Of a DNA stretch of 64,000 nucleotides, positions 16,612-24,555 are shown in pieces; positions within the stretch are counted from its first letter, which is position 1, and every line of letters starts with the position of its first letter. Origin of the DNA: Nocardia otitidiscaviarum NBRC 14405. GTDB lineage: Bacteria; Actinomycetota; Actinomycetes; Mycobacteriales; Mycobacteriaceae. The stretch covers positions 1-64,000 of the forward strand of contig NZ_BAGD01000084.1 in assembly GCF_000308635.1 (NCBI RefSeq), read 5' to 3'. Under the pieces are notes generated by a model. The model ran no database searches and was not told the DNA's origin. It saw only the letters and a program-made list of their open reading frames with translations. The translations under genes were made by a program, and so were the position numbers.

Positions 16612-16812
16612 CACCGGTCGAGCGCTCTCGTCGGTCGGGGCACTCTCGTTGGCCAGGGTGCTCCCGTTGGCCAGGGTGCGCTCCTCGGCCGGGCGCTCCC
16701 ACTGGTCGGATGCCCTCGTCGGTCGGGGTGCTCCCGCTCGTCGCGTGCTGCCAGTGGTGGGCACAGCCGCTAGTCGGGCTCCGCCACCGGTCGAGCGCTC
16801 TCGTCGGTCGGG
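16612..16812. repeat. Degenerate repeats with a duplicated 28-bp segment at the end of a tetR gene
   Basis: Positions 16612-16639 and 16785-16812 are identical over 28 bp. Between them lie degenerate units of about 18 bp resembling GTTGGCCAGGGTGCTCCC and GTCGGTCGGGGTGCTCCC. The second 28-bp copy encodes the final residues of the minus-strand TetR protein. This fills most of the 196-bp gap between the DivIVA-repeat gene and tetR. Confidence 0.8.
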
Positions 16813-17579
16813 CGCTGCCGCTGGCCGGGCATCGCCGCGGGTGTCCGCGCGGCGTCGGCGAACAGTTCGCCGAGCACCGCCGCCAGGTTGTCGGTCCGGT
16901 CGAAGCGGTATCCGAGGTCGGCCGCGTGCCCGGCGAACAGGTGCCAGACCGACGAGGTGAGCAGGCGGGCGATGGCCTCCGGATCGGCGAAGGCGGGATC
17001 GTCGGGGTTGTCGACCCCGTGCGTCACCACGCCCTGGACGAGGCCGACCACGCCGTATACGAGCGGCCGGAACGACTCGACCTCGATACTCAGCACCGCT
17101 GCCCACGACGAGAAGCGCTGCCAGAGGATTTCGGCGATCCGATTCCGCGCGATGCTCAGGCTGGTCTCCGCGCCGTCATGACCGTGCACCGGCCCGCTCT
17201 GCCCGAACCGGTACAACCGGGGATGCTCCCTCGCCCAGCGCACCACCGAGCGCATGACCGTGAGAATGACGTCGTCGGCGGACTTTCCGGGATCGAGCAC
17301 CAGTCCGGATTCGAACTCCGCGACGAATCGGCGCAGGATGAACGCGCGGATACGGGCGTCGAGGTCGTCGCGGTTCTCGAACTGCCGGTAGACCACCGAG
17401 CGCGCCACCCCGGCCCGCTCCGCGATCTCCCGTACCGAAACCTCCTGTCCCGCATCCTGTTCCTCGATGAGGTCGACCGCGGCCGCCAGAATGGCGTGCT
17501 GCCGCTCCGTATTGTGCTCCTGCCAGCGCCGGTGTCCGCCGCGGCGACGATGGTGGCGCGGATCGGGCGGCGGTTTCAC
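16770..17579 (-). CDS. TetR family regulator coupled to the P450 gene
   Basis: 269 residues from GTG 17579, which overlaps the P450 stop by four bases (GTGA), so the two are co-translated. The N-terminus is Arg/His-rich. The helix-turn-helix follows at about residues 45-75 ('REIAERAGVARSVVYRQF'), with a helical ligand domain downstream. The last 20 residues are encoded by minisatellite DNA and are unlikely to be structural. As the second gene of the P450 unit it probably autoregulates from the large palindrome upstream of the P450. Confidence 0.87.
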   Translation of the reverse strand: MKPPPDPRHHRRRGGHRRWQEHNTERQHAILAAAVDLIEEQDAGQEVSVREIAERAGVARSVVYRQFENRDDLDARIRAFILRRFVAEFESGLVLDPGKSADDVILTVMRSVVRWAREHPRLYRFGQSGPVHGHDGAETSLSIARNRIAEILWQRFSSWAAVLSIEVESFRPLVYGVVGLVQGVVTHGVDNPDDPAFADPEAIARLLTSSVWHLFAGHAADLGYRFDRTDNLAAVLGELFADAARTPAAMPGQRQRPTDESARPVAEPD

Positions 17580-19111
17580 CCGGTGGACTCCACGGCGGTG
17601 CCGAGCGGCCGAGCGTCGTCGAGGAAGCGCGGCCGCATGGGCAGCGGCCCGTCGGGGCCGCCGGTGAACGAGATCTGGCGGCGCACACGCTGATCCGAGA
17701 CCGCGTCGAACCGCAGGTGCTGGGCGAAGGTGGCGACCACGAGCGCGGCCTCCATACTCGCGAACCCCGAGGCGACGCACATGCGCTTGCCCGCACCGAA
17801 CGGGATGGAGGCCCGTTTCTGCTGGCGCTGCAGGTTTTCCGGCAGGTAGCGACCGGGATCGAACTCCTCGGGCCGCTCCCACACCCGCGCGTGATGGTGG
17901 ACGCCGTGCAGGATGATCGCCACCGTGGTGCCGGGCCGAATGGGGTAGCCGCCCAGCACATCGGCCTGCTTGGCGGTGCGGGCGAGGCCGATGACCGGCG
18001 GCAGCAGGCGCATGGTCTCGGCGACGACGGCCTGGGTCCAGGGCAGCCGGTCCAGGTCGGCGGCGGTGGCGGGCCGATCGCCGAGGACCGTGCGCACCTC
18101 GTCGTAGAGGCGGTCGCGGGCCCGCGGATTCTCCGCGAGCAGCTGCCACACCCACGCCAGCGCCGTCGCGGTGGTCTCCATTCCGGCGCCGATGAAGGTC
18201 ATGAGTTCGTCGTGGATCTCCTGATCGCTGTACCGGTAGCCGGTTTCGGGATCGGTGGCGTCCATGAGCAGGGCGAGCAGGTTGTCCTTGCGGTCGATGC
18301 GACCGGCGCGGTGATCGGCGATCAGGCCGTCGACCACGCGTTCGGCGTGGCGCAGATCCCGCATGGCGCGCGGCTCGACCACCCAGCCCGCGGCCCGCAT
18401 CGCCCGCATGGGCCAGCGGGAGTTGGCGGCCTCGCCCGCGCGGCCGGTGCGCCGGTGCAGCCAGGTGGCGACATTGTGCAGCGGATGGCTGGCATTGGTC
18501 ATGAACCCGCGCCCGAAGAAGCGCAGCAGCCGGGCCAGCACCACCTCGGACATGGGGCCGGTGATGTCGGTGCCGAACATCGTGCGCGAGGTGACATCCA
18601 GGGTGAGCCGATTCATCTCGGCGTTCACATCCACGGTGTCGCCGGATGCGGACAGTTCACGGATGCGCGCGACGGCGTCCTGGGCCGCCGCCACCATGAG
18701 CGGTGCGAACCCGTCCACATTGCGCTTACCGAAGATCGGCTGCACCAGACGCCGATTCCGTTGCCAGCGAGCGTCGTTCAGATCCGTGACCAGTCCGCGC
18801 CCGAAGGCCACGGCGAGCATGTCGTATTCGGGGCTCTTGGTGTAGTTGTTCTGATTGGTCACCAGCACGTGTCGCGCCAGTTCCGGACTGCGCACGATGA
18901 CGAACTTCTTGAACGGCACCCGCGCCACCATGACGTCGTCCTCGCCCGGCAGCCGGGTGACGTAGTCGAGCACGGTGTGGTCGCGCACCCGCGGCAGGAT
19001 GCCGAGCGCCAGACGGATGGACTCACGCCAGCGCACCGGCGTGCCGTGCCATCGGATGAAGGTCGGCGTCCAGGGCGGTGGATGCAATCTCGAATCGACA
19101 GCCTCGGCCAT
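17576..19111 (-). CDS. Cytochrome P450
   Basis: Heme monooxygenase, 511 residues. The heme loop is 'FGAGKRMCVASG' with the thiolate Cys, the I-helix is 'GAGMETTATALAW', and the ExxR pair is 'ETMR'. All are intact. Electrons must come from ferredoxin and reductase encoded elsewhere. ATG 19111 ('MAEAVDSRLH') is chosen because the upstream ATG at 19156 lies inside the operator palindrome and because GAGGA precedes 19111. The substrate is unknown; a fatty-acid-type class (CYP102/CYP4-like spacing) is possible. It forms an operon with the downstream TetR gene. Confidence 0.93.
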   Translation of the reverse strand: MAEAVDSRLHPPPWTPTFIRWHGTPVRWRESIRLALGILPRVRDHTVLDYVTRLPGEDDVMVARVPFKKFVIVRSPELARHVLVTNQNNYTKSPEYDMLAVAFGRGLVTDLNDARWQRNRRLVQPIFGKRNVDGFAPLMVAAAQDAVARIRELSASGDTVDVNAEMNRLTLDVTSRTMFGTDITGPMSEVVLARLLRFFGRGFMTNASHPLHNVATWLHRRTGRAGEAANSRWPMRAMRAAGWVVEPRAMRDLRHAERVVDGLIADHRAGRIDRKDNLLALLMDATDPETGYRYSDQEIHDELMTFIGAGMETTATALAWVWQLLAENPRARDRLYDEVRTVLGDRPATAADLDRLPWTQAVVAETMRLLPPVIGLARTAKQADVLGGYPIRPGTTVAIILHGVHHHARVWERPEEFDPGRYLPENLQRQQKRASIPFGAGKRMCVASGFASMEAALVVATFAQHLRFDAVSDQRVRRQISFTGGPDGPLPMRPRFLDDARPLGTAVESTG

Positions 19112-19131
19112 GGCGGCTTCCTCACCGGGTG

Positions 19132-19168
19132 AAGTGAGTGGGACTTGATGTCCCACTCACTTTAGTGA
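19132..19168. promoter_or_regulatory. Operator region of the P450-tetR operon
   Basis: Twelve-bp perfect arms, AAGTGAGTGGGA (19132-19143) and TCCCACTCACTT (19151-19162), flank a seven-base spacer. A second, overlapping dyad CTCACT-TT-AGTGAG spans 19155-19168. Both lie directly upstream of the P450 start at 19111. Two overlapping sites sharing AGTGAG half-sites suggest cooperative binding by the co-transcribed TetR. Confidence 0.8.
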
Positions 19169-19205
19169 GACACGATGACTCGGTCAACGGCCGTGGCGGC
19201 TCCGG

Positions 19206-19409
19206 TCAACGGCGCGCCCGGCGCCAGCTCCAGGACCGTCCACCCAGACCCGACCGGCTGCCGTTGCCGTACCCGGCGAGGTGCAGTGCGATGAGCAGGA
19301 GCCCGACGATGACGAGCGTGCCCGAGGTGACGGTATCCCCGAGGGTGGCATCGACCAGGTCGAAGATGAGCGCGAGCCCGAAGGATACGGCGGCGGCGAT
19401 GGCGAGCAT
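19206..19409 (-). CDS. Small two-helix membrane protein
   Basis: 67 residues from ATG 19409, with a near-consensus ribosome site AGGAGGT upstream. Two hydrophobic helices ('MLAIAAAVSFGLALIFDLV' and 'TLVIVGLLLIALHLAGY') are joined by a short acidic loop, and the tail is Arg-rich and probably cytoplasmic. Small proteins of this kind are common in actinobacteria and have no assigned function known to me. Confidence 0.75.
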   Translation of the reverse strand: MLAIAAAVSFGLALIFDLVDATLGDTVTSGTLVIVGLLLIALHLAGYGNGSRSGLGGRSWSWRRARR

Positions 19410-19497
19410 GAGTACCTCCTGTGTTCGCCGGGCGGATACCCGCCGGTGGCGGGATCAATCGGCATCGACAGCGTGGGTTCGGCGCGCCGCGTCGGAA

Positions 19498-20931
19498 TCA
19501 GCGGTCGACGGCGAATCTGACCTCGATCGCCGTGCCGGTGGTGTCCAGACGTCGGACGACACCGTTCAATTGCGCCGCCAATGCCGTAACCAGGCGCAGC
19601 CCAAGGGATTTGGTGGTGCGGAAGTCCAGTTCGGGCGGCATGCCCACGCCGTCGTCGCTGACCAGTAGGCGTAGGACGCCGCCGTCGAGCGGGCAGAGCT
19701 CGACCAGGATCTCTCCGGCGCGATCGCCGGGAAAGGCGTGCTTGAGGGCGTTGGTGACCAATTCGCTGACCAGCAGGCCGCACGGTACCGCGATGTCGAC
19801 GCCCAGCCGGACGTTCTCGACCTTCGCGCGGAGCTGGATCCGCTGCTGGTCGAGACCGTAGGAACGAATGAGATTGCCGGTCAGGGTGTGAATGTAGTCC
19901 CCGGCGTCGATCTGCGCCGAACCCTCGGACTGGTACAGCTTTTCGTGAATGAGCGACATCGAGCGGATGCGGTCCTGGCTGGCGGTGAACGCGTCCTGCA
20001 CCCGGCGATCGGTCAGGCGGCGGGTTTGCAGGCTGAGCAGGCTGGTGATGATCTGGAGATTGTTCTTGACGCGGTGGTGGATCTCGTCGAGCAGGGTCGC
20101 CTTCTCCTCGAGCGCCGCCCTGATTCGGTCGTCGGAGTGCTTGCGGTCGGTGATATCCCGGAACACCTCGATGGTCAGGGCGTCGGCACCGGCTCCCATC
20201 GAGTTCAGCACGACGTCGATGGGGAATTCGGAACCGTCCCGGCGGCGGGCGCGGAACTCGGCGTCGGGTGAGCGGCCGTCGGCAGGATCGGTGAAGTTGT
20301 CCCGGTGCGCGCGGTGCCGCTCACGAAGCCCCTCGGCGATCAGCGATTCCACCGAACGGCCCACCAGTTCCCCGGCCGGATAGCCGAACATGAGCTCGGT
20401 GCGCGAATTAGCTTGGACGACGCGGCCGGCGGCGTCAAGGACGACGACACTGTCGGGAGCGGACTCGAACAGACCACGCAATCGCGACTCGCTCGATCGC
20501 AGCGCCTCCTCCGCTTGGCGGCGTTCGCCGCTCTCCTGCCGCAATTCGGTGTAGAGCCGCTCCACTTCGGCCCGCACGGCCTCGGTCTGTTCGGCGCGCC
20601 GCTTGGTGGTGGCCGCGAGCGAACCGACCGTACCGGCCGTAATGACGAAGACCGCCAACAGAATCCAGTCATCGAGATATGCCGGGGCTTCGAACCACCC
20701 CAGATACGGTGAGAGAAATACCGAATTCCAGACGAGGATCGCGGCGACCGAGGTCGCCAGTGCGGGAGTTCGCCCCCACCGCAGCGCGACCAACAGGACG
20801 ACTAGCACATAGACGAGTGCCGACGTCCCCGGATTGTCCCGGATCAGTTCGCGCAGCGGCCAGAGGACAGTGGTGACGACCACCAGCCCCGACAGCGCGG
20901 CTAGATAAGGAATCGCCTTCCCGTCCTTCAA
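19498..20931 (-). CDS. Orphan sensor histidine kinase (DUF4118-PAS-HisKA_2)
   Basis: 477-residue membrane sensor. About four N-terminal helices (residues 8-100) resemble the DUF4118 module. A short coiled coil leads to a PAS domain (about 145-265; 'GLFESAPDSVVVLDAAGRVV'). The phosphoacceptor is the His in 'LDEIHHRVKNNLQ', typical of the HisKA_2/HWE-like group, and the ATPase domain carries 'SELVTNALKHAF' (N-box) and 'DDGVGMP' (G1). No response regulator gene is adjacent, so it is an orphan and its partner must lie elsewhere. Such kinases often feed the general stress response or act with ANTAR regulators; that is inference. Confidence 0.88.
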   Translation of the reverse strand: MKDGKAIPYLAALSGLVVVTTVLWPLRELIRDNPGTSALVYVLVVLLVALRWGRTPALATSVAAILVWNSVFLSPYLGWFEAPAYLDDWILLAVFVITAGTVGSLAATTKRRAEQTEAVRAEVERLYTELRQESGERRQAEEALRSSESRLRGLFESAPDSVVVLDAAGRVVQANSRTELMFGYPAGELVGRSVESLIAEGLRERHRAHRDNFTDPADGRSPDAEFRARRRDGSEFPIDVVLNSMGAGADALTIEVFRDITDRKHSDDRIRAALEEKATLLDEIHHRVKNNLQIITSLLSLQTRRLTDRRVQDAFTASQDRIRSMSLIHEKLYQSEGSAQIDAGDYIHTLTGNLIRSYGLDQQRIQLRAKVENVRLGVDIAVPCGLLVSELVTNALKHAFPGDRAGEILVELCPLDGGVLRLLVSDDGVGMPPELDFRTTKSLGLRLVTALAAQLNGVVRRLDTTGTAIEVRFAVDR

Positions 20932-21074
20932 GATCGGCGCCCCCCATCACAGTCGGACTCGCCGTCCATCCTAAGCGCCCCGGCCGCTCCGCAGTATCGC
21001 ATGAGGTGTCGCCACGGCTGGACAGTCCGCACGACATACCCGCTGGTCGTCTGTCTGCGCGACCATGTGGCGAA

Positions 21075-22166
21075 CTAGTCGAAGAGGTCCAGGGTCGGCT
21101 GATCTTCGCGGGCGCGCACCTCGATGGAACCGAAGACCAGATCGGGCGGCGGCACCAGGCCGAGATGCTCCCAGGCGGCGGCGGTGGCGACGCGGCCGCG
21201 CGGGGTGCGCGCCACCAGACCGGCACGCACCAGGAAGGGTTCGCAGACCTCCTCCACGGTGGCGGCCTCCTCACCCACCGCGACCGCGAGCGTGGAGACG
21301 CCGACCGGCCCGCCGTTGAAGCTGCGGACCAGCGCGCCGAGCACCGCCCGGTCGAGGCGGTCCAGGCCGAGCACGTCCACGTCGTAGACCGCGAGGGCGG
21401 CATGGGCGATCTCGCGGGTGACCAGGCCGTCGGCCTTGACCTCGGCGTAGTCGCGGACCCGGCGCAGCAGGCGGTTGGCGATCCGGGGCGTGCCCCGGGA
21501 GCGGCCCGCGATCTCGGCGGCGGCATCCGTGTCGATGCGCACGCCGAGAATCTGCGCCGAGCGCAGCAGAATCCGTTGCAGCTCTTCGGGTTCGTAGAAA
21601 TCCATATGGCCGGTGAAGCCGAAGCGGTCGCGCAGCGGGCCGGTGAGCGCACCCGATCGCGTGGTCGCGCCGACCAGGGTGAACGGTGCGATATCCAACG
21701 GAATCGACGTCGCCCCCGGACCTTTGCCGACCACCACGTCGACCCGGAAATCCTCCATGGCGAGGTAGAGCATCTCCTCGGCCGGGCGGGCGATGCGGTG
21801 GATCTCGTCGATGAACAGCACATCGCCCTCGCCGAGATTGCTGAGCATGGCCGCCAGGTCGCCCGCGCGTTCCAGGGCCGGGCCGGAGGTGATGCGCAGT
21901 GCCGAGCCCAGTTCCCCGGCGATGATCATCGCCATCGAGGTCTTACCCAAACCCGGTGGGCCGGAGAGCAATACGTGATCCGGGGTGCCGCCGCGCCGTT
22001 TCGCGCCGCGCAGCACCAGGGCCAACTGCTCACGCACCCGGGGCTGACCGATGAAGTCATCCAGCGCTTTCGGGCGCAGGCTGGCCTCGACCTCACCGTC
22101 GGTTTGCTGATAGCTCGCGCTGACCGGAGAGTCGCTGTCGTCGAATTCGTCGGAGTCGTCGAACAT
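21075..22166 (-). CDS. ruvB: Holliday junction ATP-dependent DNA helicase RuvB
   Basis: AAA+ motor that drives branch migration of Holliday junctions together with RuvA; 363 residues. Walker A 'GPPGLGKTSMA', Walker B 'VLFIDEIHRI', sensor 1 'GATTRSG' and the arginine-finger region 'LRDRFGFTGHMDFY' are all present. It starts at ATG 22166, nine bases after the ruvA stop. The N-terminal 25 residues are acidic. Confidence 0.97.
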   Translation of the reverse strand: MFDDSDEFDDSDSPVSASYQQTDGEVEASLRPKALDDFIGQPRVREQLALVLRGAKRRGGTPDHVLLSGPPGLGKTSMAMIIAGELGSALRITSGPALERAGDLAAMLSNLGEGDVLFIDEIHRIARPAEEMLYLAMEDFRVDVVVGKGPGATSIPLDIAPFTLVGATTRSGALTGPLRDRFGFTGHMDFYEPEELQRILLRSAQILGVRIDTDAAAEIAGRSRGTPRIANRLLRRVRDYAEVKADGLVTREIAHAALAVYDVDVLGLDRLDRAVLGALVRSFNGGPVGVSTLAVAVGEEAATVEEVCEPFLVRAGLVARTPRGRVATAAAWEHLGLVPPPDLVFGSIEVRAREDQPTLDLFD

Positions 22167-22175
22167 TCGGGCGTC

Positions 22176-22781
22176 CTATCGGTTCTTTCCCAGCACACTC
22201 AGCGCCGCGCGCAGCGTATGCGAGGTGCCGAGATCGGGCTGCTCGGCCAGAATGGCGTCCACGGCGGGTTCGGCCTGTTTGACTCCGAAACCCAGCCCGA
22301 CGAGCGCCTCGACGACCTGCTCGCGTACCGGCGTGACCGTCGGCGCGGGACCCGATCCGGGCGGACCCGATTGCACCGGAACGAGATTCACCTTGTCGCG
22401 CAGTTCCACCACCATGCGCTCGGCCCCACGCTTGCCGATACCGGGCACCCGGGTGAGCGCGGCGACATTGGATTCGGCCAGGGCCTTGCGCAGCGCCTCG
22501 GGTTCCAGCACGGCCAGCACCGCCATGGCGAGTTTCGGTCCCACGCCGGATACGGTCTGCAACAGGCCGAACAGTTCGCGCGCCTCGGTATCGGCGAAAC
22601 CGAACAGCGTCATGGAATCCTCGCGCACGATCATGGCCGTGTAGAGCCGCGACTCCTCCCCGCGGGTGAGCGTGGCCAGCGTGGCGGGGGTGGCATTGAG
22701 CCGGTACCCGACCCCCGCGGCCTCCAGCACCACATGGTCGAGCCCGATCTCGAGCACCTCACCGCGTACCGACGCGATCAC
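22176..22781 (-). CDS. ruvA: Holliday junction branch migration protein RuvA
   Basis: 201-residue junction-binding subunit that loads RuvB. It has an N-terminal OB fold starting 'MIASVRGEVLEIG', helix-hairpin-helix motifs ('LTRVPGIGKRGAERMV' and the preceding 'VSGVGPKLAMAVL') and a C-terminal RuvB-contact domain ('EALVGLGFGVKQAEPAVDAI'). GTG 22781 is the conserved start, with GGAAGGCGG upstream; a longer frame to 22868 is not homologous. ruvC, normally immediately upstream, is not found here. Confidence 0.96.
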   Translation of the reverse strand: MIASVRGEVLEIGLDHVVLEAAGVGYRLNATPATLATLTRGEESRLYTAMIVREDSMTLFGFADTEARELFGLLQTVSGVGPKLAMAVLAVLEPEALRKALAESNVAALTRVPGIGKRGAERMVVELRDKVNLVPVQSGPPGSGPAPTVTPVREQVVEALVGLGFGVKQAEPAVDAILAEQPDLGTSHTLRAALSVLGKNR

Positions 22782-22968
22782 CCGGATACCGCCTTCCGTT
22801 GCCGGTCCAGCCTGTCCCTGTACAGCCGCCGCGCGGCCAGCCCGAGGATACGCGCCACCCCCATCCACTCACCGCACACGAACAACTGTTCGAGAGTCTA
22901 ACGGACCGGCGCGGGCCACCCGCCGACCGACACGGGCACGCGTCCATCACGGCCGCGGCAACTCAGCC

Positions 22969-23087
22969 CGCGCCGCTCGGTTACTCAGGCCGCGCCGCTC
23001 AGTGACTCAGCCACGCCGCTCGGCAACGCAAGCCACACCGCTCGGCAACGCAAGCCGCGCCGCTCAGAACTCAGGCCGCACCGCTCA
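22969..23087. repeat. 21-22-bp degenerate tandem repeat upstream of ruvA
   Basis: About six units of the type CCGCGCCGCTCGGCAACGCA fill most of the 289-bp gap between ruvA and the macro-domain gene and run into the 3' end of the latter. Unit length varies by one base. Two adjacent units near 23010-23055 are nearly identical. No gene is visible in the gap apart from a 28-codon frame ending at 22778 that overlaps the ruvA start. Confidence 0.8.
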
Positions 23088-23589
23088 CTGCCGCGTCGAA
23101 CGCCCGATACGCATCCTCGCTGAACAACACGAACCGCACTTCCCGCACGGACGTTCCGGCCGCGCGCACGGTCTGCACCGCGATGCGCGCGCCGTCGTCC
23201 ATGGGCCACCGGAATATCCCGGTCGACACCGCCGGAAAGGCCACCGACTCCGCGCCCAGCTCATCCGCGACCCGCAGCGATTCGCGGTAGCAGGACGCCA
23301 GCACCGCCGACCGATCCTCACTCGCCGACCACACCGGCCCCACGGTGTGAATCACCCACCGCGCGGGCAACTTTCCCGCCGTCGTCGCCACCGCCCGCCC
23401 CTGCGGCAGCCCCCGCCCGTACTTGGCCGCCCGCAATGCCCGGCACTCAGCCAGAATCTCCGGCCCACCCTTGCGATGAATGGCCCCGTCGACCCCGCCC
23501 CCACCCAGCAGCGACGAATTGGCCGCGTTCACCACCGCGTCCACCTCCTGCTCGGTGATATCGCCGCGCACGATCAGCAGATCGACCAT
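23071..23589 (-). CDS. Macro domain protein (O-acetyl-ADP-ribose deacetylase-like)
   Basis: 172 residues from ATG 23589, a stand-alone macro domain. The family binds ADP-ribose and often hydrolyses O-acetyl-ADP-ribose or removes ADP-ribose from substrates. Conserved elements are 'GDITEQEVDAVVNAANSSL' with the catalytic Asn pair, 'GGGGVDGAIH', and 'VAFPAVSTGIFRWP' forming the phosphate loop. It occupies the position where ruvC is expected and has repeats on both sides. No ADP-ribosyltransferase gene is adjacent. Confidence 0.92.
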   Translation of the reverse strand: MVDLLIVRGDITEQEVDAVVNAANSSLLGGGGVDGAIHRKGGPEILAECRALRAAKYGRGLPQGRAVATTAGKLPARWVIHTVGPVWSASEDRSAVLASCYRESLRVADELGAESVAFPAVSTGIFRWPMDDGARIAVQTVRAAGTSVREVRFVLFSEDAYRAFDAAVSGAA

Positions 23590-23611
23590 GCGGGCGATTC
23601 TTCCACGCGGC

Positions 23612-23748
23612 CGCACCGCTACGCGGCCGGAATTCCCGCACGGCTGGCGGCCACAGTTCCCGCACCGCTACGCAGCGCGAACCCCCGCACCGCCACCCGG
23701 CGTGAACCCCCGCACCGCTACCCGGCGTGAACTCCCGCCCCTACGCGG
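23612..23748. repeat. 24-25-bp degenerate tandem repeat upstream of the macro gene
   Basis: About five units of the type CCCGCACCGCTACCCGGCGTGA lie between the macro-domain start and the end of the small gene at 23741. The last three (about 23658-23731) are the most alike. The CCGCACCGCT core resembles the 22.97-23.09 kb repeat, so the two arrays may share an origin. Confidence 0.75.
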
Positions 23749-23941
23749 CAAGGATCATGAGCCGCGACCGGTTCGGCGACCGTCCGCGGGCCTCGCGGTC
23801 GAGCCGGGCTCGGATCTCCGCGACGGTACGCCCGGCTCCACGACGGACGGCGTGCTCGGCCCGGTGCGCGGTCGCCAATCGCCAACCGACCAGGATGCCC
23901 ATTGCCGCGCCGAGTGCCAGATACGCGATCGCGCCGATCAT
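23741..23941 (-). CDS. Small single-pass membrane protein
   Basis: 66 residues from ATG 23941, which overlaps the preceding stop by four bases (ATGA) and has GAGGTG six bases upstream. A hydrophobic N-terminus ('MIGAIAYLALGAAMGILVGW') is followed by a basic, Arg-rich cytoplasmic part with a likely helix ('VAEIRARLDREARGR'). It is the last of three overlapping small genes read away from the XRE gene. Function unknown. Confidence 0.6.
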   Translation of the reverse strand: MIGAIAYLALGAAMGILVGWRLATAHRAEHAVRRGAGRTVAEIRARLDREARGRSPNRSRLMILAA

Positions 23942-24153
23942 CTCGCCCACCTCGAACCATCGGAGTCGCCGACGGAGTCACGGCCGTCCACCGGGCGCTG
24001 TCCTTGGCTCAGCGCGGGCACCAAGGCGAGGAAGTAGCGCCGCGCGGCGCAGTCGTCGCCGCAGTCCCGGTGTCGCGCCAGCGCGCGTTGCGCCACCTCG
24101 AGGTTCAGGATCGGATGATCCGGAACCCGGTGAAAGATCGGATTGTCGCCCAT
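23938..24153 (-). CDS. Small hypothetical protein, middle gene of three
   Basis: 71 residues from ATG 24153 ('MGDNPIFHRVPDHPILN'), with GGAG eight bases upstream. It is soluble, with two Cys in 'RDCGDDCAARRYFLALV', and a polar C-terminus. It ends in an ATGA overlap with the next gene and starts five bases after the previous stop, so the three genes form a tight operon. I recognise no domain. Confidence 0.6.
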   Translation of the reverse strand: MGDNPIFHRVPDHPILNLEVAQRALARHRDCGDDCAARRYFLALVPALSQGQRPVDGRDSVGDSDGSRWAR

Positions 24154-24157
24154 GTCG

Positions 24158-24358
24158 TCAGCTCCCCACATGCGGGGCATCGGCGGGCACCAGCTTGCCC
24201 GCCTCGATCAGCAGCCGCTTCGCCTGCGCCTTCGCCGGACACACCGAAACCGGACAACCTCTGTGGTCCTGCATGATTCGATGCGCGCGCGACGGCGTGA
24301 GCGTGGAATCCGGTACCGCGCTGTGCGCCACCGGGGAAGTTCGTGCATGGTCGGCCAC
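24158..24358 (-). CDS. Small hypothetical protein, first gene of three
   Basis: 66 residues if GTG 24358 is used. The segment 'LTPSRAHRIMQDHRGCPVSVCPAKAQAKRLLIEAGKL' (split by its Cys pair) resembles short Cys-containing actinobacterial proteins found beside XRE/DUF397 pairs, from memory. The start is uncertain: GAGGAG abuts the GTG with no spacer, and the frame stays open to 24574. Function unknown. Confidence 0.5.
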   Translation of the reverse strand: MADHARTSPVAHSAVPDSTLTPSRAHRIMQDHRGCPVSVCPAKAQAKRLLIEAGKLVPADAPHVGS

Positions 24359-24555
24359 CTCCTCGGAACTCTGGAATGCGTTAGGGCTCTGGAGAATCCC
24401 CTGACCTCGGCGAATGCCGTCAGTACACTCCGAATCACCGGGACTGCGCACCCCCGGACACGCGTTTCGGCCGAGAAAGCGCGGCATTTCCACCCAGCAC
24501 GCTTCCACGGCAGAGCTTTCCAGAATTGGGTTAATCCGATAGCGAGGCAAACGAA

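Noticed and set aside
17580..18155. Fusion of P450-region sequence to the TetR protein
   Set aside because: The upstream part of that frame is out of phase with the P450 and non-homologous. The GTGA overlap at 17579 explains the true TetR start.
22969..23748. CRISPR array
   Set aside because: The repeats are directly adjacent and degenerate, with no unique spacers and no cas genes nearby.
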